Assembly: GCF_000287675.1 (NCBI RefSeq)
Contig: NZ_ALJL01000038.1
Coordinates: 1 to 64,000 of the forward strand
Direction: 5' to 3'
Source of the DNA: Lachnoanaerobaculum sp. ICM7
Lineage (GTDB): Bacteria; Bacillota; Clostridia; Lachnospirales; Lachnospiraceae
DNA: 64,000 nt
The notes under the pieces are model-generated. The model worked only from the letters and a program-made list of their open reading frames with translations. It made no database searches and was not told where the DNA came from. Below, piece after piece: positions 1 to 11,100 of the stretch; the stretch's first letter is position 1, and every line of letters begins with the position of its first letter. The translations under genes were made by a program, and so were the position numbers.

Positions 1-429
1 CCTACAACCCCGATAAGAGTGGCAACCCCAAGCCAGATCACAATACCGGGAAGAGATGAGGATGTAGTTATAAGACCTACAAGACCTTTAGCGACACCGT
101 CAATAGCGACAAGCTCAAACACAAGCAGAGGTGGAAGCGGCAGTTCAGGTTCAAGCGGAACTTCAAGTGTAAGGCCGGGACAGGTAAGTGTAGACAACAA
201 AGTAACATCAAAGAATGCAATAGAAAATCCTGTGATCTTGATAGACACACCAACAGCTAACAAGAATCCACAGCCACAGAAAGTGACCCCTGTACCAAGC
301 AGTACAAGAGTGGCACTTGCAGTACCGAAGACAGAGGACAGAAAGGACGTAAGAGGATATGTATTTATTCTAATGAGTTCAATCGCAGCTGCAATGGCAC
401 TGGCATTCAAGAAAAAAGAAGAAAGATAA
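1..429 (+). CDS. C-terminal end of a giant MucBP-family surface protein (5' end outside window)
   Basis: The frame is open from base 1, so this is the 3' end of a longer gene, not a 136-aa protein; the GTG at 19 is an internal Val codon. The fragment carries the same C-terminal block as the next three large proteins: a RPxATPSIATxSN segment, a Gly/Ser-rich stretch, a NPVILIDTP segment, then LAVPKTED, a hydrophobic helix and a KKKEER tail. This order (motif, helix, positive tail) is that of a sortase sorting signal, but the Gly of LPXTG is Glu here. Bases 376-428 are identical to 4764-4816 in the next gene, which suggests recent duplication or gene conversion. Upstream domains cannot be seen; by analogy they would include MucBP repeats. 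Confidence 0.85.
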   Translation, partial: PTTPIRVATPSQITIPGRDEDVVIRPTRPLATPSIATSSNTSRGGSGSSGSSGTSSVRPGQVSVDNKVTSKNAIENPVILIDTPTANKNPQPQKVTPVPSSTRVALAVPKTEDRKDVRGYVFILMSSIAAAMALAFKKKEER

Positions 430-436
430 TTTTTCA

Positions 437-465
437 GCCTCCGGCTTTAGTCGGAGGCTTTTTTT
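437..465 (+). terminator. Rho-independent terminator
   Basis: Seven-bp stem GCCTCCG (437-443) with CGGAGGC (452-458), an 8-nt loop and a run of seven T. It ends the upstream adhesin gene. The next gene starts only 14 nt later, so that gene has no room for its own promoter and may depend on read-through. Confidence 0.9.
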
Positions 466-479
466 ACAGAGAGGAGAAC

Positions 480-3400
480 ATGAAGAAAATAATAAAGAGT
501 TTTTTGGCCGCTCTTTTATCACTCTTGTTGGTATTTATATCAATGAGTGAAATATTTACAGCTTATGCCGGTCCGCCGGGAGTGGTGGACGATCCGGATA
601 TTTTGGCGACAGTTACGTATGACAGCATGGTTGTAGGCATGAGAGGAAACAGTGATTTTTATGTAGGAGAGGAAATTCCGTTTTATGCAAATATTACGGT
701 ATCTTCTACTACAAGAAGTTTACCCGGAGCATATGCAAAGCTTTACTTGCCTAAGAAAGGTTTTGCAGGTATAGGTGCAAATAATTTTTCAGACTGGGGA
801 AACAGACCTGCCAATAATTATTTAAATATTGACAGTTCGGATAATGATTATCATATAGTTACACTCAAGTTCAACAGTCTTGGAGGCGGAACTACCCAAA
901 CAATACCTTTTACAGGATTCTTATGGGAGAGATTACTTGCAAATAATGAGGTTTATACAATAACATTCCAAGTATATGACGGTAATGATGTTTTGCTTGA
1001 AAGTACAAATAATGATTTTGTGGTCAAGACATACCCGATAGGATATACGGATGAGAATCTGAATAATACATTGACGTATAGATATCCGCAAGGATCAAGT
1101 CAATTACAAAGTGACAATAAACTGGCAAATGATCTGTCTACAGGTATAAGCTTTATTACAATGCGAACAGATTGGCCGGCACCCGGTACATATCATGGAA
1201 CTGTTCAAAAGACAATAGGTTCCGACAGAAGAAAAACCAGAATAACGGTACAGCTTCCTGCAAATGAAAATTTTGACACTACAGACGGCAGTAACCGAAA
1301 CTGGACATATAATCCTGTAAACCATACTATAGTAATGGAAAAGAATTATCCTGATGTTACCAATTTCAGTGAAGGATTTAATATCCGTTATCACAATCAG
1401 CCTACAGGATTAGGTGGAAATGCCGGAAAAGTGGAATTTCCGATTACCTGGGAGTATGTAAATGATGACGGATCCACAGATCCTACTTCATTACAAAAGT
1501 CAAAGGTAGTAGTCTATTATAGATGGTACCCGAGAACAATGCCTACCGATGTAGGTTTGTTTATAAAAAAGGAGATACATAATAGAACTCTTTTATTTGG
1601 AAGCCGTGAAGACTATACAAAACACGATTACAGAATTTCTGCAGGATGGACATGGGATCCGGGAGATCCGGAAACGCCACCCAAACTTGGCGAGAATTAT
1701 GCAAGACTGATCTCAATAGAAGACAATCCGAGATCGGATTTGGAACTGATATCGTATAAGATTTATTATAGTAACTATACCGGAAAAGTACTTGATGCAT
1801 CAGGGAATGAACAAACAGTGCCGGTACTTTCAGATGCACAAAAGGCCGCGCTGTCTAACAATCAGCTTATAGGAACAAAGGCAGACGGAAGTACTGAAAC
1901 AATAGCTACAGACATAGCGATTACAGAAAGTGTTACAGAACATGTATTGCCAAATCCTGTTCATTACAAGAAGTTGGAACTGAAATTTACCAATCCGATA
2001 GAGATACAGGCACCAAATGACAGTATAATGGATATAATTTATAACTTCAGATTGGCGGAAAATTCTTATAATACTGTAAAAGCTCAACTGGAAGCCTTGC
2101 CGGATAGTGAAAACAGTTATGTCCCTACTTACAATCGTGCAACCGTAAACGGAGATAACGGTGCCGGGACGGTGTGGAGGAGAATGGCTTCAGATTATGC
2201 TTTATGGGGAAAGTCTTATATATATGAGAGTGAGCATACAATACAAAACGAAAATTTCGGAACAAAGTATCTGGAGCAGAATATATCAACTACAGACAGT
2301 ATAAGATTTAAGTACAGACTTCCGGACGGCGGTATAAATCTTAAGAACCCGAAGTTCTTTATACTGGCTGATCCGGACCTTGCGTTTAAATATCTTCGTA
2401 TGCATCACTACTATAATACGGAATTTGAACCTTATAAAGATAATTACAGAGTGGTGTATGATTTCAAAAACACAGGAAAGACAGCGTATATTTGGGATCT
2501 TTCTACTATAAATATTCCGGGTGGCAGCAGAGAAAAAGAATTGGCATTTTTTCCTGAATTCGAGACCACAAGGAATACACACGCCGGTCAGGGAAGCATA
2601 GATACATACTTTATCTGGGATAATAATGAGGAAGCCGCTACAGATGCGATACCGGGATTATATCCGGATATTTTAGATTTGGATGATGACGGAAATACAA
2701 ATGAAAAATTCAGCAGTAAAACAGCTACTTATTTTTATACACCTCCTTTGGAACTTATTCTCAGTAAGAAATCCAAAAGAGATGATGCACCTGTAAGTCA
2801 TTACTCAGCACTTACTACAGCAGACAGTGAACAGGTTGTAGATTACAAGATAGATATTTTCAATAACACAACATCGGCGGTTGGAGATTTTACTATCTTT
2901 GATATCTTACCTCATGTAGGTGATAAGGTAATAGCTCCTGATGAGAATAATAATTATACAGACAGAGGCTCTACATATAATATGACTCTTACAGGACCTA
3001 TTGATCCTCATCCTGATTATACATATGAATACAGTACAACACCTGTTACACAGGGAGATATAGCGGCAAACTATGCAGGAGCGACATGGAGCTCTTCGGT
3101 AACAGATTGGTCTGCTGTTACTATGTTCAGAATAAAGATGAGACCGGGATATATACTGGGACAAAATTTTACAGATACTGTTACATTTAAGGCAAAGATG
3201 CCGGATACAACAGCGCTTGAAAGAAATGATAAAGCGGTAAATACATTTGTAGGTTTTTCGGGTGATGATTACACCGGTGCATTTGAAGCATTGGAAAATA
3301 CTGTTAAACCGAAAAAATACGAAATCAGCGGAAAAATTTACTATGATATAGCTCCTGCAGGAGGTATCGGAAACGGTACATATATTTCAGCTGACGGAGA

Positions 3401-4817
3401 TGTGCCGGCAGTCGGAAAAAGAGTAATGCTTTTGGATTCGGCGGGAAATCCTGTACTTGATGAAAACGGAAATCAGGTAATTACCACATCCGATTCAAAT
3501 GGTGATTATATCTTTAATAATATTTCAAAAGCGGGAACATATAAGGTCGCAGTAGTACCGGAAGCAGGAGATACTCTCAGTACAAACAGTGTAAATTCGA
3601 CTTCAAGTATAATCGGAAATGATTTCTTAAATGCCAATATCGGAGGGAATACGGTATTTGAGTCAAGTGTTACATTGACAAATACCGATGATAAGAAAAC
3701 TGCCAATGCGGCTCTTGAAGCAAGCAATTCCACATTAAAGATAAAATATGTGGATATGTCGGGTAATCCTATACCTCTTGATGACGGAAGCGGAAATGTA
3801 GCGGATACCGACAGTATTCATACTCTTAGAGAAGCATATACTGTTATACCTCCTCTTAATCTTATAGGAGTGGCTGATTATGAGTATGCCGAGGCGGATC
3901 TTATAAACGGAATGCCTCTGACCGGAAATTTGAATCCGGGACAAAATACGGTAATACTTAAGTATAAAAGAAAAGATGCAGGAAATATAATCGTACATCA
4001 CTATGAAGACGGAGAAAGTACCGAACTTTATATACCTGTCGGAGAAACTTCACCGGTTGCGGAAGTTTATTTCGGAGCGGGAAAGCATGGACTTACAGAA
4101 AGCCTTACAAACAAAGAAGCATTCATCGCAGGCTTTGAGTATGTAGGTATAGATGTAAGTAATGCAGACAGTGCAAGTACTCCAACAGCTTTGGGTGATA
4201 CAACTTTAACTTATAATTCGTCTTTGCAGACTGTAATTTACAGGTATAGAAGGATTGCGGTACCTGTCACTATAGTACCTGCAACGCCAAGTACGCCTGT
4301 AGTGCCAAGCACACCTGCGACACCAAGTACTCCGGTAACACCAAACATTCCTGTAGTGCCAAGTACCCCGACAGTACCGAGTACACCTACATTACCAAGT
4401 ACTCCGGTTACTATAACACCTTTACCCATAAGGCCTGTAACTCCAAATCCGGTGATAATCCCAAGTGGAGACGATAGAGTAGTTATCAGACCGAAGGCCA
4501 CACCGTCGACAGCAACGCCTTCAAACATAAACAGAGGTGGAGGAAATTCGGGAGGAAATAAAGGGCCGGGAAGTAAAAATACGGAACGCAATGTTAATAT
4601 AAATAGACCGAACGAAAATCCGGTTATCCTTATTGACACACCGAAACCAATACCTGAGCCAAAGGACATTCCCATCGCAACGTCTACAAGCACAAGACAG
4701 GTTTTGCCTGTACCGAAAACAGCTGATGAAAGAGATTTAAGAGGATATTTGATTATACTTTTAAGTTCAATCGCAGCTGCAATGGCACTGGCATTCAAGA
4801 AAAAAGAAGAAAGATAG
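480..4817 (+). CDS. Giant secreted MucBP/SdrD-B-like cell-surface adhesin (1445 aa), variant VPKTAD sorting signal
   Basis: ATG at 480 follows a GAGGAG ribosome site. Residues 1-30 form a signal peptide (basic start, hydrophobic core, TAYA end). Residues ~31-940 are a large N-terminal region with no family I can name; its last part (~770-940) looks like a DUF11-type beta domain. An SdrD/Cna-B-like domain (ISGKIYYD start) lies at ~943-1040, then two MucBP units starting at ~1083 and ~1167 (the second with VHHYEDG). Residues ~1261-1323 are a TPSTPVVPS-type Pro/Thr stalk. The RPKATPSTATPSN module is at ~1337, and VPKTAD, a hydrophobic helix and KKKEER end the protein. MucBP domains bind mucin in lactobacilli, so surface adhesion is inferred. 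It is a paralogue of the next gene, with 2 instead of 11 MucBP units. Confidence 0.88.
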   Translation: MKKIIKSFLAALLSLLLVFISMSEIFTAYAGPPGVVDDPDILATVTYDSMVVGMRGNSDFYVGEEIPFYANITVSSTTRSLPGAYAKLYLPKKGFAGIGANNFSDWGNRPANNYLNIDSSDNDYHIVTLKFNSLGGGTTQTIPFTGFLWERLLANNEVYTITFQVYDGNDVLLESTNNDFVVKTYPIGYTDENLNNTLTYRYPQGSSQLQSDNKLANDLSTGISFITMRTDWPAPGTYHGTVQKTIGSDRRKTRITVQLPANENFDTTDGSNRNWTYNPVNHTIVMEKNYPDVTNFSEGFNIRYHNQPTGLGGNAGKVEFPITWEYVNDDGSTDPTSLQKSKVVVYYRWYPRTMPTDVGLFIKKEIHNRTLLFGSREDYTKHDYRISAGWTWDPGDPETPPKLGENYARLISIEDNPRSDLELISYKIYYSNYTGKVLDASGNEQTVPVLSDAQKAALSNNQLIGTKADGSTETIATDIAITESVTEHVLPNPVHYKKLELKFTNPIEIQAPNDSIMDIIYNFRLAENSYNTVKAQLEALPDSENSYVPTYNRATVNGDNGAGTVWRRMASDYALWGKSYIYESEHTIQNENFGTKYLEQNISTTDSIRFKYRLPDGGINLKNPKFFILADPDLAFKYLRMHHYYNTEFEPYKDNYRVVYDFKNTGKTAYIWDLSTINIPGGSREKELAFFPEFETTRNTHAGQGSIDTYFIWDNNEEAATDAIPGLYPDILDLDDDGNTNEKFSSKTATYFYTPPLELILSKKSKRDDAPVSHYSALTTADSEQVVDYKIDIFNNTTSAVGDFTIFDILPHVGDKVIAPDENNNYTDRGSTYNMTLTGPIDPHPDYTYEYSTTPVTQGDIAANYAGATWSSSVTDWSAVTMFRIKMRPGYILGQNFTDTVTFKAKMPDTTALERNDKAVNTFVGFSGDDYTGAFEALENTVKPKKYEISGKIYYDIAPAGGIGNGTYISADGDVPAVGKRVMLLDSAGNPVLDENGNQVITTSDSNGDYIFNNISKAGTYKVAVVPEAGDTLSTNSVNSTSSIIGNDFLNANIGGNTVFESSVTLTNTDDKKTANAALEASNSTLKIKYVDMSGNPIPLDDGSGNVADTDSIHTLREAYTVIPPLNLIGVADYEYAEADLINGMPLTGNLNPGQNTVILKYKRKDAGNIIVHHYEDGESTELYIPVGETSPVAEVYFGAGKHGLTESLTNKEAFIAGFEYVGIDVSNADSASTPTALGDTTLTYNSSLQTVIYRYRRIAVPVTIVPATPSTPVVPSTPATPSTPVTPNIPVVPSTPTVPSTPTLPSTPVTITPLPIRPVTPNPVIIPSGDDRVVIRPKATPSTATPSNINRGGGNSGGNKGPGSKNTERNVNINRPNENPVILIDTPKPIPEPKDIPIATSTSTRQVLPVPKTADERDLRGYLIILLSSIAAAMALAFKKKEER

Positions 4818-4822
4818 TTTTT

Positions 4823-4850
4823 AGCCCCGGCAAAACCCCGGGGCTTTTTT
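4823..4850 (+). terminator. Rho-independent terminator
   Basis: GC-rich stem GCCCCGG (4824-4830) with CCGGGGC (4838-4844) and six T after it. It closes the 480-4817 adhesin gene. The following ~300 bases to 5152 hold an AT-rich stretch with nothing recognisable (4851-4995), a candidate promoter, a possible leader peptide and a hairpin, listed separately. Confidence 0.92.
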
Positions 4851-4999
4851 GATGGCAAAATATGGCTTAAATTTTTATTTGTGTGAAAAATTCAAAAAAT
4901 TTAACTTCAAATAAAACGTAGTGTATAAAAATTCAAGAATCTTAATATTAACAATAAAAATTTATTAATAAAAGTTTAAAATGATATTTAATTTATCAA

Positions 5000-5027
5000 T
5001 TGTTTATGTTATGATTATACCTATAGT
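5000..5027 (+). promoter_or_regulatory. Candidate promoter for the 2102-aa adhesin gene
   Basis: TTGTTT (5000-5005) and TATAGT (5022-5027) are 16 nt apart. A transcript starting near 5034 would carry the short leader ORF at 5053 and a hairpin before the main gene. The -35 match is weak. Confidence 0.4.
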
Positions 5028-5052
5028 GAGAGAGTGAAAAGGAGGAGTTGTT

Positions 5053-5079
5053 ATGATGAAAGCAATATTGCAAAGCTAG
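5053..5079 (+). CDS. Possible 8-codon leader peptide MMKAILQS
   Basis: An ATG-ATG start preceded by AAAAGGAGGAG (5038-5048, 4-nt gap) opens an 8-codon frame ending in TAG. The ribosome site is as strong as those of real genes here. It lies in the leader of the 5153 gene, just ahead of a hairpin at 5087-5110, so it could couple translation to expression of that gene. The peptide has no run of one amino acid that would suggest classical attenuation. It may be chance. Confidence 0.35.
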   Translation: MMKAILQS

Positions 5080-5086
5080 GTTTTTT

Positions 5087-5110
5087 GGAGTGATCTGTTT
5101 GGATGACTCC
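5087..5110 (+). promoter_or_regulatory. Leader stem-loop upstream of the 2102-aa adhesin gene
   Basis: GGAGTGATC (5087-5095) pairs with GATGACTCC (5102-5110) through five bp, one G-G mismatch and three more bp, around a TGTTTG loop. A T/G-rich stretch follows, but no clean U-run, so it is not a standard terminator. It begins 8 nt after the leader-peptide stop, in a position where ribosomes on the leader could affect folding. Confidence 0.4.
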
Positions 5111-5152
5111 TGTTTTGGTTTGTAACAAGAGAGGTTTTGATAAGGAGGTTTA

Positions 5153-8100
5153 ATGAAACAGTTTAGAAAACGCTTTTTAGCGTTTGTATTGTCGTTTATT
5201 ATGATTTTATTATCAATGGGCGATATGTTTACAGCATATGCGGGGCCACCGGCTTTAAAAGATGACCCGGATATACTGTCAAATGTCACATATGATGCGG
5301 TTGCTATAGCGGCCAGAGGAAATTCAGATTACTATGTTGGTGAGGAAGTACCGTTTTATGCAAATATTACGATGTCATCAGCAACAAGGAGTCTTCCGGG
5401 AGCTTATTCGAAGCTATATTTGCCAAAGGCAGTGTTTGCCAATGTGGGTACATCAAATATTTCCACTTGGATAAACAGACCGGACTCAAATTACTTAGAT
5501 ATAGACAGTACAAGTAACAGCGAATATCATGTTGTTACAATGAAATACAGAAGTCTTGCCGGAGGTACAACTCAGACCGTACCTTTTAAAGCACAGATAA
5601 AGGAACATGCATTGGCAAATAATGAAAACTATGTTATACCGTGGCAGGTATATGATGCCAATGATACATTGCTTGAAAGCACAAATAATACATTTACCGC
5701 GAAAACATACCCGATAGGTTATACCAGCGAAACATACAATTACACAAGGTATTACAGCTTTTTACAGGGTAGCAGTGATTTACAAAATAATACTACACTT
5801 TCAAATGATTTTTCCGCACAGATTGATTTTTATTCTTACAGAACAGACTGGCCTGCTGCAGGTACCTTTCATGGTACAACAAATAAGAATATCGGTGCAG
5901 ACAGAAGAAAGACAAGAGTCAGTATAAAGATACCGGCTAATGCAAGCCTTGATACCGCAAATACCTATAATGCAGGTTGGCAGTACAATGCGGCTACAAG
6001 TACATTATGGAAAGATATATTATATTCTTCGTACGGTGCTTCAAGTAATTATACTTATGTAAAGTTTAACAATCAGCCTGTAGGTACAAATGCCGCACCG
6101 GTTACGGTGGAATTTCCCATCACATGGCAGTATGTAAATGATGACGGCAGCTTGGATGCGGCATCGCTTGAGAAGTCTAAAGCATTTATACAGTTTACTT
6201 CATATCCGGGCACACCTCCGACTGATAACGGGTTAAACTTCAGTAAAAGTACAAATTCACCATGGGTAATATTATTAGGTGCTCAAGATACATCTGTACA
6301 CAGTTATACTATGAGTGCGGGATGGAGCTGGAGTAGCGGAAACCCGTCTCAATATCCTGCTTTAGGTACTTATCATCATACAATAAAAACTATTGAAGAT
6401 ACTCCTGAAGTAGATATGGATTTTATATCCTATACCATTAAATATTCCAATAATACAGGATATGTGATGGGATCAACAGGACCGACCTCGTATGAGAGTG
6501 TACCGGTTTTGAGTTCAGCGCAACAGGCTGCACTTTCACAGAATAAACTTATAGGAACAAAGGCGGACGGAAGTACAGAGATAATAGCTACCAATGTATC
6601 TATAACAGCAGCATCCACAGAAGTTACATTGCCTGCACCTAAGCATTATAAAAAAATAGAATTAAAATTTGATAATCCTATTGAGATACAGGCACCCGGA
6701 AATGCTATTTATTTAACTTATAAGTTCCGCTTGGAGCAGGGAGCTTATAATAATGTAAAAGCTCAGTTGGCTCCTAAGCCAAATAACGCTTCAAGTTATG
6801 TAGAAACTTATAATAAAGCAACACTTTATGGAGATACAGCTACTACACTTACAGGCAGAGATTATGCAAGATGGACAAAGGAATATGTATATGAGTCTGA
6901 CCATTACACTCAAAATCGTAACCTCGGTACAAAGTATATAGATGAAATAGTACAGGTCAATGATGATATACGATATTATTATAATCTCGGTGACGGAGGA
7001 AGAGATTTAAAGAATCCTAAATACTATGTACTTGTAGATCCGGGATTTGAATATCAGAGTATTGATGTAAGTGCATCTTATACACCTGAAATCACACCTG
7101 CTGTTTTGAGTAATTACAGAGTTGAATATAACTTTAAAAACACAGGTAAGACCGCATATATATGGGACCTGCCGGATATAAACATACCTGCGGGAAACAG
7201 TTCAACAAAGTATATAAACATTTATCCTAAATTTAAGTTTACAAGAAATGTTACTGCAGGTCCGGGAACTATAGATACTTATTTTGAATGGGATAATAAT
7301 GAGGAGGCACCGGCGGCTACACGTGTTCCGGGACTTTATGCCGATACATTGGACCTTGATAATGACGGTAATACTACAGAGAAATTCTCAAGTAAAAAGG
7401 AAAATTATATATACAGCCCTCCTCTTGAGCTTATACTTACAAAGAGATCAAAGAGAGCGGATGCGGCGGCAGTGCAGTATTCATCCATTACAACGCCTGA
7501 CAGTGAGCAGGTTGTAGATTATCAGCTGAATATATTTAATAACTCTATTACAGCGGTTAGCGGATTTACATTCTTTGATATATTGCCACATGTTGGAGAT
7601 AAGTCGATAGCTCCCGATCAGAGAGGAAACTATGCCGACAGAGGTTCCACATATAAGGTAACTCTTACAGGACCGGTAGATACACATCCGAATTATATAT
7701 TTGAATACAGTACAACTCCGGTTACGGAAGGAAATATAGCTGCAAACTATACAGGAGCTACATGGACATCAACAGTAACCGACTGGTCGGCAGTAACAAT
7801 GTTCAGAGCAAAGATGAAGCCGGGTTACAGCCTTGGAAGTCATAATACGGATACAATTACATTTAAGGCTAAGATGCCGGATACCGTACCTCTCGATACT
7901 ACAGATAAGGCTGTAAATACCTTCGCAGGATTCTCAGGTGACAGCTATACAGGCGCATTTGAGGCTCTGGCAAATACTGTAGTACCGAAGAAGTATAAAA
8001 TAAGCGGTAAGATATACTATGATATACCTCCTGTAGGAGGCACCGGAAACGGTACATATCTGACAGCTGACGGTGATGCACCTGCAATCGGAAGAACGGT

Positions 8101-11100
8101 AGCGCTATACAAATCAGACGGAACGCCTGTAATCGGTGCGGACGGAAATCCTGTGACTACCAGTGCAGATAATAACGGTGATTATTCATTTGACAATATT
8201 GCAAGACAGGGTACATATAAGGTAGTAGTTACACCGGGAGTTGGAGATACATTAAGCGGAATACATGTTACATCTACATCTTTAATAGTAGGTAATGACT
8301 TTAACAACGGTACTCTGGCAGGTAACCCTGTATTTGAAGCAAGTGTAACAGTTACACCAAGTAATGATAAAAAGACTGCGAATGCTGCACTTGAAGCAAC
8401 CAATTCAACATTGAAGATCAAATATGTGGATACTGCAGGAAATCCTATTCCACTTGATGACGGAAGCGGAAATGTAGCTGATACAGACAGTGTTCAGGCA
8501 TTCAGATCCGCATACACAGTTACTCCACAGACTACATTGACCGGAGTTACAAATTTTGAGTATCTGGAACCTGATCTTACAAACGGTCGTCCGCTTACAG
8601 GGACACTTAATCCGGGACAAAATGTTGTAATACTTAAGTATAAGAGAAAAACTGCAGGCGATATTACAGTACATCACTACGAGGTAGGACAAAATACAGA
8701 GCTTTATACATCGGCAGGAGCTGCGGCACCAAGTGCTGAAAGTTTCTCGGGTGCAGAAAAGCTCGGGCTTACAGAAAATCTTACAAATAAGGCGGCCGAT
8801 ATCACCAATTTTGAGTATGCAAGTATTGATGTAAGCGGAGCTTCTTCACCTACAGCACCTACATCTACAGGTGCAACAACACTTACATATAAGGTCGCAC
8901 CACAGACTGTAACATATTTCTATAAGAGAAAAGATGCAGCAAACATCACAGTTCACCATTATGAGGACGGAACAACGACAGAGCTTTACAAGCCGGCGGG
9001 TGCAAGCGCTCCTGCAGCAGTTACAATCTCAGGAACAGGTAAACTGGGACTTACAGAAGACCTTACAAATAAGGCGGCAGATATTCCAAATTATGATTAT
9101 GTCGGAGTTGATGTAAGTGCAGCTGTATCAGCTACAGCACCGGGCGCAAGCGGTGAGACAACTCTTACACATGGAAATACTGCACAGACAGTAATATATA
9201 AATACAAGAGAAAAGACGCCGGAGATGTTATAGTTCATCACTATGAGCAGGGAACCACTACTCAGTTGGTACCTGATATGACACTTGGCGGAACGGGTAA
9301 GCTTGGGTTGCCATATACAACAAATACCCAGACAATTCCAAACTTTACCGTAGTAACAGTACCGACAAATCAAAACGGTACATTCCAAACAGGCAATCAA
9401 ACGGTAACTTATTACTATAAGAGAAATGATGCCGGAAATGTACTGGTACATCACTATGAGAACGGAACAACCAATCAGGTTTCTGCGGATGAGAACTTAT
9501 CGGGAGCAGGAAAGATTGGACTTACATACACAACAAGTCCTGTTACAGTAGCTAATTTCACAGTAGTGAATGCTACACCTACAGACCATTCAGGAAATTA
9601 TCCGGCAACAGGAACAGTAGTAGTAACTTACTATTACACAAGAAATGATGCAGGAAATGTAATTGTAAAGCATCTTGAGCAAGGAAGCGGTACACAGCTT
9701 GATACAGATGATGTATTAAACGGTGCCGGAAAACTCGGATTGCCATATACTACTTCAGAGAAGAATATTGCGACTTATGAATTGGTAGCCCAGCCGGTTA
9801 ATAAGAACGGAACATTTGCAACAGGAACTCAGACAGTAATATATGAGTATAGGAGAATGGTTGCAGGAGATGTAACAACAGTTTATGTAGACGATGAAGG
9901 AAATCAGATAGATACACCTGATGTTCAGTCAGGAATTGGAAAGTTGGGATTGCCCTATACCACATCAGCCAAAACTATACCTAATTTCACTTTAGTATCT
10001 ACACCATTAAATGCAACAGGAATATTTGTAACAGGACCGCAAACAGTAACCTATGTATATAGAAGAAGTGATGCCGGAAATGTTACAGTTTATCATAAGT
10101 CAAAATATGATAACAGTGACCTCAGTGCACCGACAGTACTTGACGGAACACGAAAACTCGGACTTCCATACACAACAAGCCCTGAGACATACTCAGACTA
10201 TGAGATAGATACTGTACCTGCTAATGCAACAGGAACATTCGCAAGCGGTGCCCAGACAGTAACTTATCTCTATAAGAGAAAGACTGCGGCAGGAGTAAGA
10301 GTAAATTATCTTGATAATCATGGAAACAGCATTGAAACACCGGATGATATTACAGGAACAGAGAATGTAGGACTGCCCTATACTACATCACCTAAGACTA
10401 TTCCTTATTATGATCTTATAATAGTACCGACCAATGCAAACGGAGTATTTACAGTAGCGCCTATAACAGTTGACTACATATATAAGCGTCAGGATGCGGG
10501 AAATGTTGTTATAGAGCATTTGGATGAGAACGGAAACGTTCCTCTTGAGACTCCGGAGGTACTTGACGGAACAGAGAAGCTTGGAATGCCATATACTTCA
10601 AGTGTAAAGTCATTTGATAACTTTGATGTAATATCTGTACCGACTAATGCTAACGGAACTTTTGTAAGCGGAAGTCAAACAGTAACCTATGTATATAGGA
10701 GAAAAGATGCAGGAAATGTAATTGCCCGTTACTTAAATACTGCAGGACTGCCGATAGAAAGTGATGAAGTACTTGACGGTACAAGAAGCCTCGGACTTCC
10801 GTATGCAACAACTGAGAAGGCTATTGCCGGATACAGTTTATACTTGATACAGGGTGCAAATACAGGAATATTTACAACAGGAGAAATTGTAGTAACATAC
10901 ATTTACAGGAAGGATCCAAGTGCGATAATCATACCGGGGCCTTTAACTCCTGTGACACCGGTTAATCCAAGTGTCATCAATCCTGTAACTCCAAGTGTTA
11001 TTAATCCTTCAATACCTGTTAACCCAAGTAATATTAATCCGTCAACACCTGTAAATCCGAATCCTTCAAGGATTGCTACACCAAGCCAGATAAATATTCC

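Noticed and set aside
4238-4858. 206-codon minus-strand open frame rich in Gly, Val and Thr
   Set aside because: It is the mirror of the Pro/Thr-rich stalk of the adhesin; repetitive codons keep the opposite frame open. No ribosome site or family.
8400-10910. Regular repeats that could suggest a CRISPR array or satellite DNA
   Set aside because: Period of roughly 200-300 bases, all in frame and translating to MucBP domains; no short identical repeats with unique spacers.
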